Shown here piece by piece: positions 13,401 through 25,108 of a DNA stretch of 64,000 nucleotides. Within the stretch, counting starts at the first letter, position 1. Each line of letters begins with the position of its first letter. The notes under the pieces are model-generated. The model did not search any database and was not told where the DNA came from. It worked only from the letters and a program-made list of their open reading frames with translations. The stretch spans positions 67,427,709 through 67,491,708 of the forward strand of contig CM041084.1 of assembly GCA_023079485.1 (NCBI GenBank), read 5' to 3'. Source of the DNA: Archilochus colubris (Eukaryota; Chordata; Aves; Apodiformes; Trochilidae). The position numbers and the translations under genes are program-made.

Positions 13401-15118
13401 CTACATCTGATCAGTTTAAGTTAAAAGACCTTCTGTTCCTACAGCCCTTTTTGATAGCCTATTCCATTTTGTATTGTTCAGATAGATTTCTCTTTACTAG
13501 AATAAGATTTTGATACAGATTCTGAAGTTCTTTCTTTTTGGAAGATTTTCTGAGTATTACAGAAAGTATTCTTTTGTCTGCCATTCAAATTCAATAGCAC
13601 ACACACCTCCAATAAACACCAGAAGCTTGGACTTTGTTAATACAGAAGCTCTGTAGTTGGACATAAAATCGATTGATCTTAATGGGCATTTTTATGATAC
13701 AACTAAAAACTTCTGGCTGTATACAGTCAAAGAGGAATAAAATTGGACACAGTTGGAATTCTTTATGATTCCTGCCTGCAAGTTTTAGATTTCCAACAGA
13801 ATATAAATTTTATTTAAGAAATAAGATCAATGAGGATGCTTCTGAAATAAGCAGTGCTATCGAACCTATCTAAAATTCTCATGAGGTGTGTATAAAAAGA
13901 CAATTTTCGTGTTAGGAATGACTTTAAAATGATGATTCTGTCACTGAAATGTTAACAGATCAAATTAATGATTGAGCATTCTATCAGTCTGCATTTAAGA
14001 TAATCATTAATTTTTCAAATGTGGATGGTTATGAAATCTATCATTTATGATGTTCTAACATGACAGCTGTTTCTGTGAATTATAGTGAGATAAGTTGGGA
14101 TTTTTTTCTCTTTATACTAAAATAGAGAAGGAATGTTGACACGTATACTGCTAACATTTTAAAAATAGTGAAAATATTTAACATAAATTGCGATTTAGCC
14201 AAAGAAAGCTGAGACAACATGATTTTGCCCTACTGAAACAAGCCAAAATTATTAGACTCCCTGGATTTTTATTCCAAACTTTGTTGAAGGAAACCTGCTT
14301 TCACAGAGTATTATAGGGTTGAGATGTGTTTGGTTCTTTGGTGTGGAGTTTGGCTTTTGTTGGTTTTTTTGTTGTTGTTGTTTGTCTTTGTTAGTGTTTT
14401 GGTTTTTTTCATGGAATTACATTTTCTACTTTTTTTTTTCTGCTGAAAAGTTCTTGTCCCAGAGTATTTTGACTAACTCTTATTTCAAGTGTCTACAGGC
14501 TCTTTTACAGCCAACTCTTTTCCAAAATATGTTTTGAAATAAGTCTTTGCTCACACTGCCCTGATTGGAGAACCAGGCTTTCAGTTCTAAGTGCTTCAAG
14601 ACAGAACCACACAAACTTGAAAAGATCACAAAAAACCAGGCAGGTTACATTCACCTTTTAATTCATGGACACATGAAGCTGTTCACGTTTCATACAGAGA
14701 TTTAAACCATTAATACAAATGTCCTGTATTTCTTATGTTTGTCATGGACAGAACCTGTAGGGTCTGATTTAATTCAGAAACAACAAATCATTAGTTTACC
14801 ACTAGCACTGTTCAGTGGTCTATGCATGTTCACCTGGTGCATTACTGCATACTTTCTTTGTCATTTGGCAGTATTAAAACTATCACTTTACATACCTCTA
14901 TAGGTTAATTATGTTGCAGCTAAAGAAAACTTTTAAAGCAGCTTATTTGGAATTTGTAGTATCTTGTGTTTTGTTGCTATTTTTTTTTTTTTTTAATGAG
15001 TGCAGGTATTTAATGTTTTACATTTACTTTAAATGTCTTCAAAAAGCTGCATATCTGTTTCTCCTCTAGCCTTACAGAAAGTCCAGCAATGGGATCTTTT
15101 CTTTCCACTTCCTAACAG
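10414..15118. other. Noncoding stretch, probably upstream/intron 1 of ECI2
   Basis: No exon could be supported. A 29-bp tandem duplication lies at 11,399-11,456. The stretch near 11,580-11,780 is GC-richer and has short overlapping frames, but they show no domain. The last 120 bases before 15,118 hold a T-run (about 14,980-14,995) and a weak pyrimidine tract ending in CCTAACAG, the acceptor of the first ECI2 exon found. Confidence 0.5.
11399..11456. repeat. Two-copy 29-bp tandem duplication
   Basis: Units 11,399-11,427 and 11,428-11,456 are the same length and differ at 2 of 29 positions. Two copies only; no coding or regulatory role is visible. Confidence 0.85.
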
Positions 15119-15281
15119 GCAATCACAAGCTGTTTGCATCCCAGCAACTCACCTGCATATGACTGCAGCCACCATGCAAGTCAGCCAGAAAGACTTTGAA
15201 AAGGCTCAAGAACAACTGAAGCTTTTGAAAAAGGATCCTGGGAATGAGGCTAAATTGAAGCTCTATGCTTTGTTTAAACAG
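15119..15281 (+). CDS. ECI2: ECI2 first exon found: start of acyl-CoA-binding domain
   Basis: Acceptor CCTAACAG ends at 15,118; donor is CAG|gtaggg. It encodes the ACBP start ([19 protein letters not shown]) and the ligand-contacting LYALFKQ. Two internal in-frame ATGs exist: 15,159 (aligned with the start of the short mammalian form, weak context) and 15,174 (GCCACC just before it, strong context). An in-frame ATG at 15,033 lies before the acceptor and is probably intronic. Confidence 0.93.
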
Positions 15282-18200
15282 GTAGGGTTGGCTTTGTTTC
15301 ATAAGGGGCATTTGTTATCTGAGGGGATGGACCTGTAAATTATTTAGTTAAAACAGGGATTGTTCAAATGTATTCTGTTTTAACAAGCTCTTCATTTCAA
15401 GTACTTGAAGCTCTTGAAATGCCAGCCCTTCAAACCCTGTCTGAATTCTGAGGGAATCCAAACTGGTTTCATTCTGTAAATCATGCTTTCAGTAGAAACC
15501 TGTACTGAAAGAAACAGAGCCAAACATATTAATGCAGCTCTGGAAAATTGGTTATATCTAGGAAAAAAGCATAAGCCACCTTCTTCCTCTTGTAGCTACA
15601 GCCAGTCAGCTGGATTGATGATAAAATAGTGTTGAAATTTGTTTTCTGATTTGTGGGGGGTTTTGTCTTTCTTTGTGTGGTTGTTGTGCTTTGTATTTGG
15701 TAAAGCATTTGTGGATCAAGATTGGCTGCAGGATCAGTACAGACTGTGGGTTGTTACATTGAGGAAGGCAATCAATTGCTCCCTCAAATAAAAACTTAGA
15801 TCTGACTGTTCTGGGTATTTTTGCTAATTAATAATAATGAGCTCATAAGTGCATGCTTTCTTTCTTGCTTCCCACTCAAAATATTTCTCTCTGATAGTGT
15901 ACTTTTCAGGAAAACTACTCAGAGAATACTTCAGGATAGCTTGGACTTTGGCAGCTAAAGTGGTATAACACCTTTGTTCATAGTAGGTCCAATTCTGAAG
16001 TAAGGTCCAATTTAGAATCATAGAATCATTAAGGTTGGAAATGACCTCTAAGATCAAGAAGTCCAGCTGTCAACCCAAAACCACCATTCCCAGTAAATCA
16101 TGTCCCAGAGTGTCATGTCTGCACATTTTTTGAACATCTTCACTTCCCTGGGCAGCCTGTTCTAATGCTTGACCACTCTTTCAGTAAAGAAATTTTTCCT
16201 AATATCCAATTTGAACCATTCTGTGCAGTGGTTTCTTCATTCACACAGCTTACGAGTCTTTACCTTTTAAAATATAAAATTTTCAGAATTTTTGAGGTAG
16301 GAGAACTTATGTGCATGCATTGTTTGGAAAGTAATGTCTTAAAATTGCTTAGATCTGGAGAAAGAGCAGATGCTGACAAGTTGGTGGTATGTCAACTGTC
16401 TGAATAATTCCTAACCATCAGGTATTCTTTCTGTCAAGGTGAATTCTGTTTCCTGATCAGACATTCAACAAACCATTTAATGGTTCAACATTGTTTTCTA
16501 CTAAGTCATCTGAACTTTAAACAAAGGTTTAAATAAATTCTGTTTCACTCTTTTCAGGCTACTGAAGGTCCTTGCAATTCTCCAAAACCAGGTATGCTGG
16601 ACTTTGTCAAGAAAGCCAAATGGGATGCATGGAATTCTCTTGGCAATTTGTCTCAGGTGATAGTACCAATAATTTCACTTAGACACTTGATAGAGTGCTC
16701 TGGCTTGAAGTGCCTGATCTGCGACTGAATGGCTGATGTCTAAACATTACATGATAGCTGAGCAACTCTGCTTCAGATACCAAAATGTTTTGCTCTGTGT
16801 TCTACAGTTCTTTCACAGCTTTGAGGTTTGGGGATTTTTTTTTTTTTTACTGTGCAAGTTCTCTGTCGTTCTACAGTATTGCTGCCAGCTTGTATCTGTG
16901 TAAGAGATGTTATGTATATGGTGGCTTGCAATAAAAATAGTGATTTTCAGACTATGCTGTATTCTGCTCTTCCCTTTAAGAAAGTGAGATTGGATTTCTC
17001 CATTTTTACAACACAGGGATTTGTGAATTGACCATATTGATAACTTTGTTATTTTAAAAAGTTAGTGTCTTACACCATTGACTGAAAGTAGTTTTTGAGG
17101 TCAAAGATACTACTTTAATACAGATTTATTTTTTCTTTTGCTTTTTTAGAAGAAACATATTTTGATGTCAGGAACATATATTTTAATCCTGCCTTTGGGG
17201 TTTTGGGAGGGTGTTTTGGTTTTGTTTTGGTTGGACTGTCTGAGATGGCACTGCAGCTTTTAGGAACAGCCAAAAAACACTTAAGGAAAAAAAATCTGCT
17301 CTTGAAATTCTAGCAGAAGAGGAAATAGATAATTTCTTGTGCTAGAGATTATGGATTATAGAATTGTTCTTAGTATATTATCCTTTCAAGAAAACAGATT
17401 GTAACAACCAAGAACTTCCAATTCTTTTAAGTTACCAGGCTAGATTCTCCAGGCTTTTGCATGTCAGGTTTGTGCTAAATGAAAACCAGTGTCTTCAGAA
17501 ATTATAACATGCCACAGACCTATTTCAGTGCTTTTATTTTCAGCAACATATGTTCTAAAATAAAAACTTTTATTTTGTTGGAGAAATGTCCAGCTGGAAA
17601 GCAGAAACAAAGGATTCATACAAATGTGTATATTCTGGGATGACAACAGAGGTCTCTAGTAATTTAGGCATGGATGAGGTCACTTCTCTAACAAAATAAA
17701 TGTCATCATACTGGCATCTATGCACTTTTATTTTACACATACAATGCTGCTGATTTCCAGCTGATTTTAAGCATGAGCTGTAGTGTTAACAGCATATTCC
17801 CCTTCTCACCCTAATTAGAATATTAATTGAGATTTCTTTTCTCCTCAAGCATGGTCCCCTTTCTTTTTTCCCCCTGTAGATACCCATTTTATGAATAGCA
17901 CAATAAACTGATTTGGATTTCAACATTTGATCATTTAGTGGTTTTTTTTTTTCTTTACAGGATAATGCTAGACAGAAATATATTGAACTTGTTTCAAGTC
18001 TGGTCTCAGCAGAGTCTGCTGGCCATAAGAAAGATGTTTCTCCGGAAGAGATCAGTGATGGTCGCTATGAAACAATCCTAGTTACCACTAAAAACAAGAT
18101 GACAAAGATCATGTTTAACCGACCTGATAAGAAAAATGCCATCAACCATAAGGTAAAGACATTAGTTTGGGAGAATTAATGATTTTTTTTTTCTTTCCTG

Positions 18201-21200
18201 GGTAAGCTAATTACATTTTTAAATCCTAGAGCAGCTAGGGTTGGAAGGGACCGTAAAGATCGCCTAGTTCCAACCCCCCCTGAATGGGCAGGGACACCTC
18301 CCACCAGACCACGTTGCTTAAGGCCCCGTCCAGCCTGGCCTTGAACACTTCCAGGGAGGGAGCAGCCACAGTTTCTTTGGGCAACCTGTTCCAGTGTTTC
18401 ACAAAGAAATTAGAATTTCTTTCTAATATCTAACCTAAATACTCTCTTCAAGTTTGAAACCATTTCCCCTTATCTTGTCATTACACACTTGAGTAAAAAG
18501 CCCTACCCCAGCTTTCTTGTAGGCCCTCTTTAGATACTGGAAGGTTGCTATAAGTTCATGATGAATGATCATTGAATGATAAAAGAATCACAAAATTTTC
18601 AGGGTTGGAAGGGACCTTTAGGATCATCTAGTTCCAACCCCTCTGCTATGGGCAGAGACACCTCCCACTCGAGCATTACTACAAGTTTACTAGAAATAAC
18701 TGAAGCATGGTGGACTGAAAGGGACTGTAGTTAATCTGTCTCAAGTTCCTTGTTGTCACTGTGAATCTCCTTTTTACAATCTTATGCAGCATCACATTTG
18801 TACTTTGTTGATTTTCCTCTTATGCAGATGTACAAAGAAATTATCCAAGCACTTGGAGAAGCTGGAAAAGATGATTCGACCATAGCAGTTATTACTGGTA
18901 CCACACTTCATATGTCTCTATTAGATGTGTTTTATATTATGTCAAAGTACAGTGCTGACATGAACTATCTGCTTGTATTTGGACTAACATAGAACTGTGA
19001 AGAAATGCTTTCCTGTAGTAGAGACCAAAGATTTGCCAAAGTGTTTTGGCAAAACTCTCTTAAGGTGGTGTCCAAATAGACATGGAATATTCATAAAGGC
19101 TTTATTACTTTTGAGTAGTTTGTGTCTGCTCCACAGCATCTTCATCACTGCTTTTCAAGTCGATTGGTATAGGCGTGGTCAATTTAATCTGCCTCTGTGA
19201 TACCCAAAACAGAAGCCCTTCAAGTCCTGCACTGGAATGGCCAGTAGAAATTTTACACTGCATATTTATATATGATCATCAGAAAAAATGGCATTTTATG
19301 TTGATTTTATTTTTCTCTGCCATAGGACAGGGTTGACCAGGCAAGCTGCATCCTGGCCTACCTATGTATATCCCAGTCACCAGATGTGTGCAGCTGGGTG
19401 ATTGCAGTGACATTGTGAAAGTGCAGCCCAAACTCATGCTGCCTGTGAGCTCTTGCTGCTCTTGGGCTGTGTCATTTGGATTCTCTAGAGGACCTTTTGG
19501 TCCATCTCTGATGCTGACTGAGTGGCACAGTAGCAAGGGCAGACAGAAGGGACAGAATGGCTGAGGACAGGAGCTTACCTGTCTGGCCCATCCTTGTTGC
19601 AGATAGGTGTGGTGTTAGGAAATTAGCTTTGGCTGGCAACCAAGTAGTGTGTACTCAAGTTGAATATGGGCTTAAGCCCATTTGCTTACTTATAAGGTAT
19701 TTGCATATATATTTTTTTATCTGTAGTCTTCCTTACCAACACCAAAGATGCTGAGTTTCCTTTCGGTAGTCATGACTGGGCACAACAACTCTTACAAAAT
19801 GAAGATAGTTCACACAGCTGTAGTGTCTAACACATGTAAATAGCAAACACCTCTGTGCAAACCTTGCTGTTCCATTTAAGTAGTTAGTTAAGAGCAGCAT
19901 AAAGTACTGGATGTGCTGACCACTGGAAGGTCTTATCCTGTCGATGTCCTCATGCAATAAAGGATTAATTTGACAAATAATGCAAATCATGTAGACAAAT
20001 CCTTGCTTTTTTCATGTTGCCTAGTCTGACTTACTGATTCATTAACAGGTTATCTAATGCTTCTTGTAGAATCTTCCAGTGCAGTGATTTCAATGCAGTG
20101 CTGTCAGTCTTATGCTTAAAATGGTGTCCTTTTTCTTTGGTTGGTCATAAAACCCATGAAACTTCTACCACAGATTAAATAGGTTATTCTGTCTACTTTT
20201 GATTCCTTCAGTTTGAAGATGAATGGAGAGAGATACATAAACTAATGCTTCCATTTTCCTGTAAACCAAAAAAAAATTTTTCTCACTTTTTACTATGTGA
20301 ACAACTGTGAATGACAGAAAAAAATAATCCTGAGTAGGTATGCAGGGAAAGAAGTAAAATATTTTTCCATATGACACTGTTGCAGAAAAAAACCCTAATT
20401 TTTACCCCTTTACATCTTTCCAATTTAAAATCATTTGACTTTTTACCTATAGTTTTTCAGTGAATTTTCAGTCAAAACTTCTTTTTAAACCATAGGTATC
20501 CTTTAAGGTAGTGTGCATATTTCCAGGCAATCCTTGTAATTACTTAGTAATGTTAGACACTTAGAATTAAATTCTTTTGTAAATGTGAAAAATGGAAGTT
20601 TATCTTACTCAGAAACTATTGGTGCTTTTATTCTTATGTTCTCTGCAGGAAATGGAGACTACTATAGTAGTGGAAATGATTTGAATAATTTTACTAAAGT
20701 CCAACCCAGTGACATGGAGAAGATGGCTAAAGATGGAGCAATGTTACTCAAGTAGAACATTTTACTTTCATATATGCATAAGTTACTGTAATGGGTAAAT
20801 ATAATTTGCATGCATTGTTAGAAGACACAAGGACCCAGCTATGCTTCAATACATCCATGTAGATGACTGTGTCTAAGAGCTCACCATGTACATATACACA
20901 AAGATTATGTGGAAGAAGTAGTATGAAGTGTATGAAATAAATGAGGAAGTTAGATTGTTCTTAAAAAGATTTATAATATTAGTGATGTTAAAGACTCAGT
21001 TTTATTTTTTTAGTCCCCAGAGTATGTCAAGATACAATGACAGAAACATGAATTTGACTGGGTAGACTGTAAGTTGCAGTGAAGAATTCATGGGCATTTT
21101 TTATATCCAACAATTGTCTATGCTTGTGGCACATGCCAAAATATCTTTGCTGTCAGACTCCTTTGAATAGAGACTGGGTGTAATTAACTTGTTCAAAATT

Positions 21201-24200
21201 GGCCAAAGATTCTGAGATCTTTGTTTCATCTTTGTGTCTGAATCTACCTGTTACACTATTTTATTTTCTAAGGCCGAGGAGATGAGGGACATCATCTGGC
21301 ACAGCAGCTAAAGTGTGGGTTTTGGGACAGAAAGCATGCTTGTTTCTTCCCTGTTTAAGCAGATTTTGTCTTCTTTTATTTCTCTATGCGATTACATCTG
21401 AGAGATGCTTGTAAGATGGATTGCTTCCTCAAGCACTTGAAATTGGTGGAAAATCTAAAATACACAGAAAATCAAACCATGTTTTTTAGTTCTGTTGTAA
21501 AGACAAATCGCAAGTAAAGTACTCAGTTTTGCTGCTTTTACTCAGGCAAGCTGTCTGTGGATTTCGGTTGCCCCTAGAAAGTGATAATGACACAGTCTAA
21601 ATCTGCTGTTAAGATGTTATTCAGTGGTATCTGGCAAGCATTCCAGCCTGCAGTTTTACATAGGGTTCTCAACACAATACATAGTCTCATGGGTGCTTAA
21701 TGGTCTTTGTTAGTGTTGGTGTTACACAAGCATAGTGCTTCATTGCAACTGATAAGTGGGGTTCTCCAGACACTTCATTTTTTAACCATACTGTATTTTG
21801 AGAACGTATTTTTCACTTCTTAAATGGAGAAGTAGCTGCCAAATGAAACAAAATATTAATTCTCCAGCCCGTCCAGAACAGCACTAGGGAATTCTGTGTT
21901 GTGGTAGCATCACAGTTTTGGTGCCTGCTGGGGATTCTCTGTGGAACAGAATGTGTGAAGGGAATGAATATCCCATGGGTGGAATTGAGATGGATGTAAA
22001 GGCAGCTGGAATGACAGGGCAGGAGACTGTTCTTGTTAGTGAGCTGTATTTGGTAACTATAGCAGAAGAGGGACAGCACTTTGAAAACTGAATTGCAGAA
22101 GTAAGGAAACCTCTGCTGACTTGTACCTGTTTTGATTCTTAGCTTGTATGAAAGTTAAGGCATTTCAAATGGTTCTTATTTTCTTTGTCAGAATTCATTT
22201 GGGAAAGGGTCAAAAACATGCCATGTAGAATTTGCTTCATGGTTTTTATTACACAATATCTAATAATGCATTTTGAAAGTTACTAATATTTGATGAAAAG
22301 GACTAGGATCTGTCTCTTACGTCCTGTTTTTTCTCCTCTCTAGAGAGTTTGTGGGACAGTTTATTGATTTTCCTAAACCACTGATTGCAGTGGTAAATGG
22401 CCCTGCTATTGGAGTCTGTGTCACAGTCCTTGCATTGTGTGACATTGTCTATGCTTCCGACAGGGTAAGTATATTATGTAGCTGATCATAAGGCAGTCTT
22501 TAAGCCTCTTTCTGAAGAAAATATTCTTTGGTTTAGGGTAATCTTACAGAAAAGAACACGGAAATGTAAAGGCTTTTTATTTTATATCAAGTAACACCTA
22601 TGTTAGTTATCAGCACAGGGGTGCACTAGCCAGAGGATAACTGATGGAATTTCCCTGTTGTAGCTGTGGTTATCAAGTTACTGGCTCCAGTTTAGAAACA
22701 CTTTACTGTGTCAGTATGTACAGTAAAGAGTAGCTGATGTGAGGTGGTGGTTGTAAGGCCCCTTTCAGGTGTGGGAGGGGGAGCAAAAAGGTTATGGAAC
22801 AGAAGTGCAGTAAAGTGGTATTTTATCTTTGTTCCAAGGCAGCTTTGGAAAAGCTTTGGCTTATTTAGCGTATAATTCCTTTTAAGGTAACTTGCCAAAT
22901 ACATAATCAAAATCTGTAGTAAGGCAAAGCACAGAATCCCATTACAGATGGCTTACTTTTTACTTTCTCTGTTTTTCCTTTGTATAAGGCTGTTAAACAG
23001 AGAACTTAACCCAAAGTCTGAATTTATTTTAGGCAAGCTTTGGCTTGCAGAAGTGTCTATGATGCTACTTTGACTTCTGCTTCATAATTGTGTCAGATTT
23101 TTCTTATAAGTCCCTTCTGGACTGTGTTTGTCACTATGAGCCTTAGGAAAACAGAGCTGCAAACTCCTCCTGCTTGCCCTTTAACAGGATCAGCTAGGAC
23201 CCTCTCACCCCTGACATATACTTGTATAATGTACATGATTTAGTCTACTCCACTCTTTAGAATACTTCTTCTACTTGAAAATCGTTCAGTTCTCCTTCTT
23301 CCTCCCCTTCTGTCATGTTTTGGTTTAGGTTTTGTTGTGAGTTTTTTATAGTAGAGCCTATTATGGAACAGTTCTAATGTATTTCTGGTAAACTCTGGTT
23401 AGAGTAGGAGCTTTAAAATGAAAACTAAATCCTAGTACTTTCGTACCACGCTCTGTTGTGAGGTTTGCTTTGTTTTTTGTTCTATTGTGGTTGTTTGTTT
23501 TTTTTCCCAGGCCACGTTTCAGAGCCCATTTAGTCAACTTGGACAGAGCCCAGAAGGATGTTCCTCTTACCTGTTTCCAAAAATCATGGGCTTAGCCAAG
23601 GTAAGAATGTCTGCACTGTATGTGGAATCATCTGACCTTTGTGTGTTATCCTTCAACTGTAGGGGCAAGCAGAGTCAGAGCAGCATCTTCAAAGAAAATT
23701 CCTGTTCACATCTTTTTGAAACGAAGATCAAGAAATGTAATGGTGTTGTCAGCACAGTCACCATAAGAGATCAGTGACCACTTCTAAAGCCATACTACGA
23801 TACTGATAAAAGATTTTTCTTTCTCATGTCTTCCTCGACCTTCTTGAGGTAGTTTCTGTAAGGTGAAAAGTTGTATATTTCTTTCAGCAATGGGGAGGGA
23901 ATGATACAAAGAAAGGTAAAAACAACAACAACAAAAAACCCCAAAAGAGCACTATTAAGAATTGTCTTGGTAGGCTGATTGTATTGATCAAGGGACCAAG
24001 TATTGCAGAGGTTTCTGCCAACTCTGTGGGAGACTTGTATTCAACTATTCTTCCAAATGGGAATGTGTAGCAATCCACTTCTGTATCTATTTTGTTCTAC
24101 TATATACTGGTCTTCTTTTCATACTCTGTCTACACGACAAATGAGGATATTAAATACTAGTAATTAAATACTATTATAAAATACTAGTAATTAAAATTAG

Positions 24201-25073
24201 AACAGCATAACTCCCTTACTGCTTCTTTTGGTGTCAAACAGAAAAAAAGTGAGTATTGTCAAATACTTATGATATTACCTATGTTAGTATAGTGTGTTTT
24301 TGCTGAACAGTGTTTAAATCTGTAGAGCAGAGCAAGTGCTTCATAAGTACCTAGTTACTGAAGTTAGTCTCTTCAGTGAGATATAACCTACCAGTCCATG
24401 TTCTAGAAATTGTGGAGTCAGTACAGGAAGTCAGCAAACAGATTCATGATGAGGTAATTTTAGGTGACAGCTTTGGAGCTCTGTTCAAAAAGATACATAG
24501 GGTTTTGAGGCCAGTCACTAGTGGTGTAGCCCAGGGGTTGATACTGGATCTAAAACTTCTTTGAGTTCTTAGTTGTGGTCCACTTGATGCAGCTGAGTGT
24601 CTGTCCGTCAGCACATGATACAAAACTGAGAGGAACAGTTAATACACCAGATGCATTCCTATTTAAAGGGACCTGTCTGGGCTGGAGAATCTGTCTGCAG
24701 CAAAGGAAAAGGCAAAGGCTGGTATCTGGGAAGAAATAGTCTCACACACTGTTGTCTGCTGGGGCCTTACTTTTCAGAGAAGCTTTTCAGAGAAGGACTT
24801 GTGAGTTGCCTGTAAGGCAGCAATATGCTCTTGCAGTCAAGCAGGCCAGTGGTATCCTAGGCTGCATTACATAGAGTGCTGCCAGCAGGTTGAGGGAGGT
24901 GATTCTTACTATCTGCTCAACACTGACCACGACTGGGGTGCTGTGTTTGGGCCTTGGCTCCAGCTGTAAGGGAGGCGTGGACTTACTGGAGTAAGCCCAG
25001 CAAAGAACCACAAAAATGAGCTCATTTTTCCTGCAGTAGAGAAGGTTTGGGGGAATCTTACCAATATGTAATA

Positions 25074-25108
<35 letters not shown>

